Of a DNA stretch of 64,000 nt, positions 9,187 through 17,303 are shown in pieces. Each line of letters begins with the position of its first letter. Within the stretch, counting starts at the first letter, position 1. Location: assembly GCA_900539325.1 (NCBI GenBank), contig UQCC01000004.1, positions 1-64,000 of the forward strand, read 5' to 3'. The notes beneath the pieces are model-generated. The model had not been told where the DNA came from. It worked only from the letters and a program-made list of their open reading frames with translations, and did no database searches. The translations under genes and the position numbers were made by a program. Origin of the DNA: an uncultured Eubacterium sp. Lineage in GTDB: Bacteria; Bacillota; Clostridia; Oscillospirales; Acutalibacteraceae.

Positions 9187-9307
9187 GCCAAATAAACTTA
9201 TAAATTAATATTTTTAATGAACAGGTATGCTATTTTTATCTTTTGATAAAAATGCATGCTCTTAATTTGCATACCGTTCATTTTGATAGTTTGTAAGTTT
9301 GTTTGGC
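9187..9307. repeat. long imperfect inverted repeat with internal hairpin
   Basis: The left arm (9187-9230) runs from GCCAAATAAACTTA to GAACAGGTATGC. It pairs with the right arm (9269-9307), which runs from GCATACCGTTC to AAGTTTGTTTGGC. Between them lies a perfect nine-base-pair hairpin, ATTTTTATC/GATAAAAAT (9232-9253). The whole forms a ~121-base foldback directly before the ligase gene. It could be a MITE-like element or a structured 5' leader. No target-site duplication is obvious. Confidence 0.65.
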
Positions 9308-9330
9308 GACAGTTGAGCTATGCGTTTTTT

Positions 9331-9358
9331 GCGTACAGCCTCGGCTGTACGCTTTTTT
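9331..9358 (+). terminator. intrinsic terminator immediately before the ligase ribosome binding site
   Basis: GCGTACAGCC and GGCTGTACGC form a perfect ten-base-pair stem with a TC loop, followed by six T. It ends only seven bases before the ATAGGAGGAGA binding site of the next gene. With a candidate extended -10 (TGATATTAT, 9164-9172) upstream, this has the layout of a transcription-attenuation leader. Alternatively it is a backup terminator for upstream transcripts. Confidence 0.8.
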
Positions 9359-9382
9359 ATTTATAGGAGGAGAAATAATTGT

Positions 9383-11191
9383 ATGGAAATCAAACAAACA
9401 ACAGGCTATCCGTCAATAGATAAGCCATGGCTTAAGTATTATCCTAAAGATGCCGATAAAATTGAACCAATTAATTTGACTTATTATGAGTATTATATAA
9501 AGGTGAATAGTAAATATTTAAATAAACCGGGCATTGAGTATTATAGAAATGTCATCTCAAGATATGATGTTATAAAGAATAGTGATATAGCTGCAAAAAT
9601 TTTGAATTATTTAGGAGTGAAAAAAAGAGAACAGGTTTTATTTGGAATGATTGGTGTTCCGGAAGCTTTTTATATAATAATGGGATTAAGCAAAATAGGT
9701 GCAGGTGCAAATATTGTTAATATTACTTATGAAAAAGATTTGCTAATTGATAGTATTTTGAACTCAAAATTTAAGGTTATTTTTGTATTAGATGTATTTT
9801 ATGATTTGTTTGAAGAAACATTAAAAATGCCTGAAATGTCAAATAAAAAAATTGTAGTTGTTCATTTTTCAGAGTCATTTCCTAAATTTATCAGATTGAT
9901 AACTTTTAAACAAAGGTTCGACCTAAAAAAGAAATTCGATTGTTTGGCTAAAACATATGGCTTGAATATTAGTTATTATGATGATTTGATTAAGAAATCT
10001 AATTCTATGCCTGATGTAGAAATTGCAAAATATGACAAAAAATTGAAATTTTTAACAGTTTATTCAAGTGGAACGACTTCTAAAGCTAAAGGAATTGATT
10101 TGTCAGTTGATTCAATAATATATATGGCAAGAAATCATGAGTTGGCGGATTTAGGAACAGATGAAAATACAGCAAGTTTACATAAAGTACCTATATGTTT
10201 TTCTACCGGTATAAATAATAATTTTTTATTGCCTCCTTTAGTCGGAATGATTAATGTTTTAGATCCTGTTTTTGATAAAAAAACAATAGGTAAGAGTTTC
10301 TTACAACATCGTTTTAAAATTGGTGTTGCAATATTATCAAATGAAATGTGGGAAGCTGTAAGTAATTCAAAGTTAAAAAAAGATACTTTGTCAAATCTTA
10401 CCCACCCTATTGCCGGCGGTGATGGTGCTTCAATATACAGACAACTAGAAATATTTGAAAGATTAAAAAAATTTGGATGCAAAATACCTCTTTATTCAGG
10501 TGCAGGATGTACAGAGGTTGGCGCATGTGCAACAACTATTCTTCGTCAAGCATATAAAGCCGGTACAGCGGGTGTGCCTTTGCCACAGGTAAATGTTGCA
10601 GTAATTGATGAAACAGGTGAGCAATTAAAATATAATCAATCGGGCGAATTGTGCTATAGTACACCTATGATGATGCTTGGATATACCAATAATATAAATG
10701 CAACTCGAAATAGTTTTATTTATATTAATTCAGAAAAATATTATAAAACCGGCGATATTGGTTTTGTAGATGAGGACGGCTTTGTAACTTATAGAGGAAG
10801 AAAAAGCGATTTTATTGTAATTAATGATAATGGAATAGAGAAAAAACAATATTTATTTGAAGTTGAAGAAATTGTTAAGAAATATAAATCTGTAATTGAC
10901 TGTGAAGCGTTAGGAATTAATCTTAATGATAATAAATACAAAAATGTTATAGTTCATATACAATTTAATACGCAAAATGCTGATTTTATAAAAAGGACTG
11001 TTATTGAAATATATGATGATTTTAAAAATATATTGCCATTGCAAAGTGTTCCTATTGCAATAAAAATCAGAAATGATTTTCCTGTGGCAAAGAGTGGTAA
11101 AAGAGATGTTAAAAAACTTTTATCAGAAACAGATAACTTTTTATATGTAAAAGACAATAATGTATATGATTGTTCGTTAAAAGACTTATAA
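9383..11191 (+). CDS. acyl-adenylate-forming ligase (AMP-binding, fatty acid or aryl acid--CoA/carrier ligase)
   Basis: Member of the ANL adenylating superfamily that activates a carboxylic acid with ATP, probably passing it to CoA or a carrier protein. Motifs from the start at 9383: P-loop YSSGTTSKAKG (227-237), YSGAGCTEVG (371-380), YKTGD (454-458), YRGRKSDFIVI, and a C-terminal catalytic lysine in KSGKRD (about 573). The 602-residue length fits a stand-alone enzyme without a carrier domain. The start follows a perfect AGGAGG; an ATG at 9320 lies inside the upstream hairpin region and is rejected. Codons are more AT-rich than in the neighbours upstream. Three PlsC-like acyltransferases follow, so a lipid substrate is likely but not proven. 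Confidence 0.85.
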   Translation: MEIKQTTGYPSIDKPWLKYYPKDADKIEPINLTYYEYYIKVNSKYLNKPGIEYYRNVISRYDVIKNSDIAAKILNYLGVKKREQVLFGMIGVPEAFYIIMGLSKIGAGANIVNITYEKDLLIDSILNSKFKVIFVLDVFYDLFEETLKMPEMSNKKIVVVHFSESFPKFIRLITFKQRFDLKKKFDCLAKTYGLNISYYDDLIKKSNSMPDVEIAKYDKKLKFLTVYSSGTTSKAKGIDLSVDSIIYMARNHELADLGTDENTASLHKVPICFSTGINNNFLLPPLVGMINVLDPVFDKKTIGKSFLQHRFKIGVAILSNEMWEAVSNSKLKKDTLSNLTHPIAGGDGASIYRQLEIFERLKKFGCKIPLYSGAGCTEVGACATTILRQAYKAGTAGVPLPQVNVAVIDETGEQLKYNQSGELCYSTPMMMLGYTNNINATRNSFIYINSEKYYKTGDIGFVDEDGFVTYRGRKSDFIVINDNGIEKKQYLFEVEEIVKKYKSVIDCEALGINLNDNKYKNVIVHIQFNTQNADFIKRTVIEIYDDFKNILPLQSVPIAIKIRNDFPVAKSGKRDVKKLLSETDNFLYVKDNNVYDCSLKDL

Positions 11192-11237
11192 TTTATGAGT
11201 TTATTGAATAGTGTAAAAAGGAAAATCAATTACAGAT

Positions 11238-12110
11238 ATGAAAAATGAATTTTTAAAATATCTTCTAAGAAATGAACCGACAAGTGTAATATCAAAGCGA
11301 GGCATAGCCGTAAGGAAATCAATCAGTCCGCTCATTCGCAATGTTATTGCACCTATGTCGTCTAAAAATAAATACATAATTGATAGAAACAAAAATTTGC
11401 CCAATGACAGACCTTTGATTTTTGCTGCCACTCATGGCTTAAAGGATGACATTGCCTGTGGAATAAGTGCCACAGGCAGGCACGCATATCTTTTGTTTGG
11501 ATCGTTGCCGGATTTCTTTGGCACAATAGACGGACCGTCATTGTGGCTTAACGGCGTTATTTTGGTTGACAGAAAGAATAAGCAAAGCAGACGGGCGGCA
11601 AAGCCTAAAATGAACTATGCTTTAAGTCTCGGCACAAATATCCTTATGTTTCCGGAAGGAACGCTAAATAAAACCGAAAATCTTATTGTGCAAAAACTTT
11701 TTCCGGGCGTGTATGATGTTGCAAAGCAAAGCGGTGCCTTGGTAGTGCCTGTTGCCATTATTCAAGAGGGCAACAAGGTTTATGCTAAAGTTTGTGACGC
11801 CTTTGATATAACTCAATATGAACGGCAAGAGGGGTTAGATACTTTGCGTGATTTAATGGCAACGGCAAAGTATGAACTTATGGAAAAGTATTCTCGTTGC
11901 AGTCGTGCCGATATTGGCAACGCCAAAGAATATTGGAAGAATTTTCTTGACGATTTGGTTAATCAAATGCTTCCGTTTTATGATTACGAAATAGAGAATT
12001 CATCGCAGTATTTAGATAAAACTGACTTGAAGCATATATCTGTTAAAAAGCAATATAAAAAACTGAAATTAAACAAAGACAATGCGTTTTTGTTCGGAAA
12101 GCATATTTAA
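11238..12110 (+). CDS. PlsC-like 1-acylglycerol-3-phosphate acyltransferase family protein (1 of 3)
   Basis: LPLAT-fold acyltransferase that would transfer an acyl chain to a glycerolipid or related acceptor at the membrane. The HX4D catalytic motif is HGLKDD (His66, Asp71), motif II is GVILVDRKN and the acceptor-binding motif is FPEGT (138-142). At 290 residues it is longer than minimal PlsC; the extra C-terminal ~80 residues end in AFLFGK, shared with the next two genes. It begins 46 bases after the ligase stop. Its codon use is less AT-rich than that of the ligase or the third copy, suggesting the three paralogues differ in age or origin. Confidence 0.85.
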   Translation: MKNEFLKYLLRNEPTSVISKRGIAVRKSISPLIRNVIAPMSSKNKYIIDRNKNLPNDRPLIFAATHGLKDDIACGISATGRHAYLLFGSLPDFFGTIDGPSLWLNGVILVDRKNKQSRRAAKPKMNYALSLGTNILMFPEGTLNKTENLIVQKLFPGVYDVAKQSGALVVPVAIIQEGNKVYAKVCDAFDITQYERQEGLDTLRDLMATAKYELMEKYSRCSRADIGNAKEYWKNFLDDLVNQMLPFYDYEIENSSQYLDKTDLKHISVKKQYKKLKLNKDNAFLFGKHI

Positions 12111-12115
12111 AAGCG

Positions 12116-12910
12116 ATGTATCATAAATACTTAAAATTAATTCATAAACCCTTGCTTGCAGTTATGAAAAGCACGAGAAATTTTGATTTGCAAATTATTG
12201 ACGGCAACAATATTCCTGATTATTCGCCTGTAATATATGTTGTAAATCATACTAATTCTCATGATATTCCTGTTGCAAGTGAGGTAATAAAAAAACATCA
12301 TAATGTACTGCTCGGCAAACAACCGTTGAAGAAAATTGACAGAATGGCTTTTTGTCTAAACGGAGTTATTTGGGTAGACAGAAAAAATCACTTTTCAAAG
12401 CATAATGCAAAAAGCGAAATTATAAAATGTCTTAACAACAAAACGAATATTCTTATGTTTCCAGAGGGTACATGGAACAGAAGCGATAACAAAATTATGT
12501 TACCGCTTTATTGGGGCTGTGTGGATATTGCCAAAAACTGCAATGTTCCAATTTGTCCTATTATATTGGATTATACTCCAAAAGTTTGCTATGCAAAGGT
12601 GGGCAAGCCGATATTAATTGATGAAAAGGAGAATAAACAAACGGCAATAAACCGCATTCGGGACGAAATGGCAACGCTTCGTTGGGAACTGTGGGAAAAA
12701 CAACCTATATTAAGGCGTGACAAATTACCTAATGATTATTACAAAAAAATTCTGCAACACGATGCAGACGAATATCCAAAAATAAATTTGGAATATGAAT
12801 CATCGGTTGTCAGAAAGGAGCATTTAGAATATTGTGAAATATTCGCTCACCTTAATAAAATCACACCGGATTTCAAAACCGCATTTTTGTTTGGAGAGAA
12901 TATTAAATAA
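12116..12910 (+). CDS. PlsC-like acyltransferase (2 of 3)
   Basis: Second LPLAT-family paralogue, 264 residues. The catalytic HX4D is HTNSHD (His45, Asp50), motif II is GVIWVDRKN and FPEGT lies at 115-119. The C-terminus carries the shared tail pattern FAHLNKITPDFKTAFLFG. It starts five bases after the first copy with no strong ribosome binding site, so translation probably depends on coupling to the upstream gene. Lack of a long hydrophobic segment suggests peripheral membrane association. Substrate unknown. Confidence 0.85.
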   Translation: MYHKYLKLIHKPLLAVMKSTRNFDLQIIDGNNIPDYSPVIYVVNHTNSHDIPVASEVIKKHHNVLLGKQPLKKIDRMAFCLNGVIWVDRKNHFSKHNAKSEIIKCLNNKTNILMFPEGTWNRSDNKIMLPLYWGCVDIAKNCNVPICPIILDYTPKVCYAKVGKPILIDEKENKQTAINRIRDEMATLRWELWEKQPILRRDKLPNDYYKKILQHDADEYPKINLEYESSVVRKEHLEYCEIFAHLNKITPDFKTAFLFGENIK

Positions 12911-12920
12911 GGAGAGAATA

Positions 12921-13832
12921 ATGAATAAAGAATTAATAGATGCGATTTCTAATTTTCATTTGATTAAAAGAAAGTTTTTTTACAATAAATATGGCGCATT
13001 TTCAAATTTTATTAAACCAAGATATAAAATACATAATTTTCTGTTAAAGTTTGTTGTATTAAACAGAAAACAAAAGGATATTTCATTAGAAATATTAAAC
13101 GATAAAAGGTTGAGTATAGATAAACCTACAATTTTTGCAGTTACTCATGTTGGTGGGGATGATATTGAATCGGTTTTTGAAGCTATAAAAACACCGGCTC
13201 ACTTACTTTTGGGTGACCCTAATGAGCTGTATTTAAGTGTATCGGGAATATTGTTGTTTTTTAATGGTGTTATAGCGTTGTCAACTCGGGACAAACTTGA
13301 TAGAAAAATTTGTAAGGAGCGAGCAATTACAACTTTAAAAAAAGGAGGGAATATATTGATGTTTCCGGAAGGAGCATTGAATATTTCTCCTAATAGTTTG
13401 GTTTATTATATGTATTCCGGTGCTGTTCAAATGGCAATAGAGGCAAATGCTCAGATTATTCCTGTTGCTATATTAAAGGATGGCAAAAATTATACTGTTA
13501 ATATAGGAACAAATATTCAATATATAAACAAAACTTTAAAAGAGAAAAATATATTAACTGATGAGTTAAGAGATATTCTTGCAACGCTTCAATATGAAAA
13601 TATGGAGTCAAAGTTAATGCTTAAGCATACAGAAATAACAAGTGACAGTTATGGTGACTTTGTTAATGATGTTATTAATTCTCACGATGGTACGGTAATT
13701 CGTATTAATGATGTATATGAAACTCGATATAATCCTAAAAATATTATAACAAAAACAGAAGCTTTTGCACACCTGAATAATATAAGTCCAAATTTGAATA
13801 ATTCTTTCTTATTTAACAAGCGGTATAGTTAG
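12921..13832 (+). CDS. PlsC-like acyltransferase (3 of 3)
   Basis: Third LPLAT-family paralogue, 303 residues. Catalytic HX4D is HVGGDD (His76, Asp81). The acceptor motif reads FPEGA (148-152) rather than FPEGT, a small change in the third motif. Motif II is altered: GVIALSTRDK replaces the GVI-V-DRKN seen in the other two. The tail FAHLNNISPNLNNSFLF is shared with the second copy. The start at 12921 follows AAGGAGAG by six bases; an upstream in-frame ATG at 12834 lies inside the second copy. Very AT-rich codons resemble the ligase. It may have a different acceptor specificity. Confidence 0.83.
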   Translation: MNKELIDAISNFHLIKRKFFYNKYGAFSNFIKPRYKIHNFLLKFVVLNRKQKDISLEILNDKRLSIDKPTIFAVTHVGGDDIESVFEAIKTPAHLLLGDPNELYLSVSGILLFFNGVIALSTRDKLDRKICKERAITTLKKGGNILMFPEGALNISPNSLVYYMYSGAVQMAIEANAQIIPVAILKDGKNYTVNIGTNIQYINKTLKEKNILTDELRDILATLQYENMESKLMLKHTEITSDSYGDFVNDVINSHDGTVIRINDVYETRYNPKNIITKTEAFAHLNNISPNLNNSFLFNKRYS

Positions 13833-13906
13833 CTGATTTAAATGTAATAAAGAAAAACCAAATTAAAACCACATTTTTATTTAGAAGATAATATATAAAA
13901 TTTTTT

Positions 13907-13937
13907 AGCCCGTGCAGGTGGGATGTCTGCACGGGCT
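13907..13937. terminator. strong hairpin between the acyltransferase cassette and the feo operon
   Basis: AGCCCGTGCAG pairs perfectly with CTGCACGGGCT. Only TT follows on the + strand, so the T-tract is weak. Its position between two convergent operons suggests it ends both. Confidence 0.6.
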
Positions 13938-13980
13938 TTGGTATTGTAAAAGAGTAACCGGCTGTGTTTGGAAGGGATTA

Positions 13981-14385
13981 CTATTTTGCTAATTCGAATT
14001 GTATATTTTGTAATGCGTAGCCTGTTTCTCTAATTACATTCTTCAATTTTTCTTCATCGAGGCGGTGTTTGCTTATGATGATTATTGTGCCTTTTTGGTG
14101 GCTTGCCTTCACTTTTTTCACATCAAAGTTTGCTCTGATTGCGTCTTGCAAATGGCTTTCGCACATCGAGCACATCATTCCGTCAACTACAAGCGTTGTT
14201 TTCACCATATATTTTGAACCGCCTGCCGATGAACAGCTTCCGCCGCAGGAGGAGCAATCTCCTGTACAGCCTCCGCCTTTTTTATTTACAAGACTTCTTA
14301 TGATAAGAGCAACTATAACTATAAGTACGGCAAGCACAATGATTGTGTACATATTTTGTCTTAGAAATTCAATCACAAGAATCAC
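13981..14385 (-). CDS. FeoB-associated Cys-rich membrane protein fused to a heavy-metal-associated (HMA) domain
   Basis: The 134-residue protein has two parts. The N-terminus is a FeoB-associated Cys-rich membrane protein: one membrane segment (about 12-33) followed by a Gly/Cys cluster with Cys40, 44, 47 and 51. The second part (about 60-134) is an HMA ferredoxin-like metal-binding domain with the GMMCSMC motif (Cys72, Cys75) and the usual beta-alpha-beta pattern. The first is normally a separate ~50-residue protein next to feoB, so this is a fusion. It is the last gene of the feo operon, 21 bases after feoB. Role is inferred: accessory metal handling at the iron transporter. Confidence 0.8.
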   Translation of the reverse strand: MILVIEFLRQNMYTIIVLAVLIVIVALIIRSLVNKKGGGCTGDCSSCGGSCSSAGGSKYMVKTTLVVDGMMCSMCESHLQDAIRANFDVKKVKASHQKGTIIIISKHRLDEEKLKNVIRETGYALQNIQFELAK

Positions 14386-14406
14386 CTCGTTTTGTTATGT
14401 AATAAA

Positions 14407-16566
14407 TTACTTTGATTTAACTGTCAATTTATTGTCGTCATACTTATTCTTTCTGAAAAGCAAGTAGAGGATACCTACGGTAAGAACAATTGCGGCAATC
14501 AAACCGATAACATTCGGTGTACCTGCAAATGCGATGCCGAATTGATATACGATAAGTGCGATAACATAAGCAAATCCGCATTGGTAGCCAATAGCAAACC
14601 AAGTCCACTTTGCGTTGTTCATTTCTCTCTTGATAGCACCGATAGCTGCGAAGCAAGGAGCACACAAAAGGTTGAAGATGAGGAAGCTGTAAGCTGCGAG
14701 GCTTGCATGACCTCCGCTGAGTTCGTTGAGGTTCTTTGCAAAGTTGCTCCAAATTTCGTCACCGTTTTCTGCAAGTTCGCCTGCAAAGTGATAGAGAATA
14801 CCGAATGTGCCAACAACATTTTCTTTTGCGATAAGACCTGTAACGCTTGCAACGGCAGGTTTCCAACCGCCCCAACCGAGTGGAACGAACAACCAGCAGA
14901 ACGCCTTGCCGATGTATGCAAGAATTGAAATGTCCATATCGTCTGTCATTTGGAATCCGCCCTTAAAGGTGAATGCCTGCAAGAACCAGATGAGGATTGT
15001 TGCAAGTGTGATAACTGTACCTGCTTTTTTGATGAATGACCAAGCACGCTCCCAAGTTGAACGGAGCACGCTGCCTACTGTCGGCAAGTGGTATGCCGGA
15101 AGTTCCATTACGAACGGAGCAGGGTCGCCTGAAAAAATCTTTGTTTTCTTGAGCATAATACCCGAAACGATGATAGCGGCAACACCGATGAAGTAAGCCG
15201 AAGTTGCTATCCAACCGCTTCCGCCGAAGCATGCACCTGCGATAAGTCCGATGATAGGAAGCTTAGCAGAGCAAGGAATGAATGTTGTTGTCATAATTGT
15301 CATACGGCGGTCACGCTCGTTTTCGATTGTACGAGAAGCCATAACACCCGGAACGCCGCAGCCTGTACCAATAAGCATAGGAATGAATGATTTACCCGAA
15401 AGACCGAAGTTGCGGAAAATTCTGTCCATTACAAATGCAACACGGCTCATATAACCGCATCCCTCAAGGAATGCAAGGCAGAGGAACAATACAATCATCT
15501 GCGGAACGAAGCCGAGAACCGCACCTACACCGGCTACGATACCGTCTTGGATAAGACCGTAGAGCCAATCTGCAATTCTGCCCTCAAGACCTTTTTGAAT
15601 GAGATTTGGCACCCATTCACCAAAGAGCACATCGTTTACCCAGTTTGTACCCATAGCACCGATCCATTGCATTGCAATGAAGTAAACAAGTGCCATAACA
15701 CCGGCAAAAATCGGCAAACCTAAAAATCTGTTTGTAACAATTTTATCAATCTTATCGGAAGTTGTCAACTTGCCTTTGTTTTTCTTTGTATATACGCTCT
15801 TGATGATTGATGCAATGTAGAGGTATCTTTCGTTTGTGATGATTGATTCCGCATCGTCATCAAGTTCTTTTTCTGCATTTTCAATATCGTTTTTGATGTG
15901 TGCAAGTGTTGCAGGGTCAATCTTTACTTGTTCAAGAACTTTTTCGTCGCCTTCAAAAATCTTGATTGCGTACCAACGCTGTTGGTTTTCAGGCATTGAA
16001 TGTAAAGCAGCTTCTTCAATGTGAGCCAAAGCGTGCTCAACAACACCGCTGTATTTGTGTTGCGGCTCAGTAGGCTCTTTGCTTGCCGCCTCAATAGCCG
16101 CATTTGCAATTTCCTTAATACCTGTGCCTTTAAGTGCCGAAATTTCATATACAGGGCAGGCAAGTTGGCGTGAAAGTTCTTCAATGTTAATCTTGTCGCC
16201 GTTCTTTCTTACAATATCCATCATATTTACGGCAACAACAACCGGAATACCAAGTTCAACAACCTGTGTTGTGAGGTAAAGGTTTCTTTCAAGGTTTGTG
16301 CCGTCGATGATGTTAAGTACAGCATCAGGCTTTTCGTTGATGAGATAATCTCTTGCAACGATTTCTTCGATTGTATAAGGGGAGAGGGAATAAATACCCG
16401 GAAGGTCGGTGATTGTTACTTCACTGTGCTTTTTGAGTTTGCCTTCCTTTTTTTCTACTGTTACACCCGGCCAGTTACCTACATATTGGTTTGAACCCGT
16501 GAGTGCGTTAAACAAGGTTGTTTTACCGCAGTTAGGGTTACCGGCAAGAGCAATTTTAATACCCAT
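14407..16566 (-). CDS. feoB: ferrous iron transport protein B
   Basis: GTP-driven Fe(II) importer in the cytoplasmic membrane. The N-terminal G domain has the P-loop GNPNCGKTTLFN, DLPGIYSL as G3 and NMMD as G4. A helical GDI region follows, then two Gate domains with conserved cysteines (GTGCGVPG; FNLLCAPCFAA) among about ten membrane segments. The 719-residue length is normal. It lies 51 bases downstream of feoA, and a perfect AGTTAGTT/AACTAACT dyad sits in that gap, so feoB may also be regulated separately. Confidence 0.96.
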   Translation of the reverse strand: MGIKIALAGNPNCGKTTLFNALTGSNQYVGNWPGVTVEKKEGKLKKHSEVTITDLPGIYSLSPYTIEEIVARDYLINEKPDAVLNIIDGTNLERNLYLTTQVVELGIPVVVAVNMMDIVRKNGDKINIEELSRQLACPVYEISALKGTGIKEIANAAIEAASKEPTEPQHKYSGVVEHALAHIEEAALHSMPENQQRWYAIKIFEGDEKVLEQVKIDPATLAHIKNDIENAEKELDDDAESIITNERYLYIASIIKSVYTKKNKGKLTTSDKIDKIVTNRFLGLPIFAGVMALVYFIAMQWIGAMGTNWVNDVLFGEWVPNLIQKGLEGRIADWLYGLIQDGIVAGVGAVLGFVPQMIVLFLCLAFLEGCGYMSRVAFVMDRIFRNFGLSGKSFIPMLIGTGCGVPGVMASRTIENERDRRMTIMTTTFIPCSAKLPIIGLIAGACFGGSGWIATSAYFIGVAAIIVSGIMLKKTKIFSGDPAPFVMELPAYHLPTVGSVLRSTWERAWSFIKKAGTVITLATILIWFLQAFTFKGGFQMTDDMDISILAYIGKAFCWLFVPLGWGGWKPAVASVTGLIAKENVVGTFGILYHFAGELAENGDEIWSNFAKNLNELSGGHASLAAYSFLIFNLLCAPCFAAIGAIKREMNNAKWTWFAIGYQCGFAYVIALIVYQFGIAFAGTPNVIGLIAAIVLTVGILYLLFRKNKYDDNKLTVKSK

Positions 16567-16584
16567 TTGTTTTCATCCTTTCTT

Positions 16585-16602
16585 AGTTAGTTACAACTAA
16601 CT
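16585..16602. promoter_or_regulatory. dyad operator between feoA and feoB
   Basis: AGTTAG-N6-CTAACT, actually a perfect palindrome with eight-base arms (AGTTAGTT/AACTAACT). It belongs to the same family as the three sites before the operon (17093-17179). Confidence 0.6.
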
Positions 16603-16617
16603 CTTGTGCTAAAAAAA

Positions 16618-16839
16618 TTATTCAACTTCGATAAGTTTTGCATCGGCTTTTCTGAGTGAAAGCTCGTAATCTCTTACGGTAATCTCAACAGGGTCTCCGA
16701 GAGGAGCAACCTTTCTTACATAAACCTCTACGCCTTTTGTGATGCCCATATCCATAATTCTGCGTTTAAGCGCACCTTCGCCATGAATACGAACAACTTT
16801 TACGGTTTCGCCGATTTTTACATCTTTGAGCGTTCTCAT
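16618..16839 (-). CDS. feoA: ferrous iron transport protein A
   Basis: Small SH3-like partner of FeoB, 73 residues from the start at 16839 (MRTLKDVKIGETVKV). It shows the family core RIMDMGITKGVEVYVRKVAPLGDPVEI. An upstream in-frame ATG at 16872 is rejected: 16839 has a GGAGGAAAAAT ribosome binding site and gives the family start. It lies between a second FeoA-like gene and feoB, so the operon has two FeoA proteins. Confidence 0.92.
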   Translation of the reverse strand: MRTLKDVKIGETVKVVRIHGEGALKRRIMDMGITKGVEVYVRKVAPLGDPVEITVRDYELSLRKADAKLIEVE

Positions 16840-16864
16840 ATTTTTCCTCCTATATAAATAAATA

Positions 16865-17077
16865 TTAAACAAAAATTTTCATTGCCATATCTTCGCCGAG
16901 TGCAATTCTGCTGCCTTTTACATTGACAATCAAGTTACCGTCAACGCTTGAAATTACAGTAATGTTTGCACCCACAACAAAGCCGAGATCCGCAAGGTGT
17001 GCCTTAACGGCAGGGAGTCCCGCAATTCTGATTATGGTCAATTCTTCACCAATGCCTGCAAGTTTTAATGGCATCAT
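16865..17077 (-). CDS. feoA: FeoA-domain protein (second copy)
   Basis: FeoA-like protein of 70 residues with the SH3-like core (LADLGFVVGANITVISSVDGNLIVNVKGSRIALGEDMAMKIFV). It is the first gene of the operon, with AGGAGATAATTTT upstream of its two consecutive ATGs (17077 and 17074). Tandem FeoA genes before feoB are common in Clostridia. Division of labour between the two copies is not known. Confidence 0.9.
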   Translation of the reverse strand: MMPLKLAGIGEELTIIRIAGLPAVKAHLADLGFVVGANITVISSVDGNLIVNVKGSRIALGEDMAMKIFV

Positions 17078-17092
17078 AAAATTATCTCCTTT

Positions 17093-17179
17093 AGTTAGTT
17101 TGTGCTAACTTTTATAACTGAATTAAAGTTAGTCAGGACTAACTTGATTGGCTAAAGTAAAGGTTAGTCCTCGCTAACC
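17093..17179. promoter_or_regulatory. three dyad operators before the feo operon
   Basis: Three sites fit GTTAG-N6-CTAAC: 17093-17110, 17126-17145 (perfect nine-base arms, AAGTTAGTC/GACTAACTT) and 17162-17179. Centres are about 34-35 bases apart. On the minus strand they begin at the predicted transcript start and run into the 5' leader, so a bound repressor would block initiation or early elongation. An iron-responsive regulator is likely; the half-sites recall DtxR/IdeR boxes but the spacing differs. Confidence 0.65.
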
Positions 17180-17185
17180 GTGTAT

Positions 17186-17214
17186 ATAATACATCAATCG
17201 AGTATATTTGTCAA
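17186..17214 (-). promoter_or_regulatory. feo operon promoter
   Basis: On the minus strand TTGACA (17214-17209), 17 bases, TATTAT (17191-17186). The first dyad operator begins seven bases further on. Confidence 0.75.
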
Positions 17215-17243
17215 TAATTTTTTGAATATTTTTGCAAGTATTG

Positions 17244-17272
17244 TTGACAAATAAAATCAAAACCGATATAGT
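17244..17272 (+). promoter_or_regulatory. promoter of the zinc-ribbon protein gene
   Basis: TTGACA (17244-17249), 17 bases, TATAGT (17267-17272). It is divergent from the feo promoter, and the -35 boxes are about 30 bases apart. Confidence 0.65.
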
Positions 17273-17303
17273 TATTTTATACATTATTATAGTAGGTGAA
17301 AAT

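Noticed and set aside
9216..9246. Leader peptide inside the long inverted repeat
   Set aside because: An ATG at 9217 opens only a nine-codon frame with no binding site and no biased codons.
9320..9382. Longer ligase start at ATG 9320
   Set aside because: The extra codons translate the terminator hairpin; the perfect AGGAGG before 9383 and family-like start decide.
8953..9382. Possible tRNA or small RNA gene
   Set aside because: The three-way junction at 9055-9102 looks tRNA-like in outline but lacks a T-loop consensus, anticodon arm and CCA-type acceptor; it fits a repeat element better.
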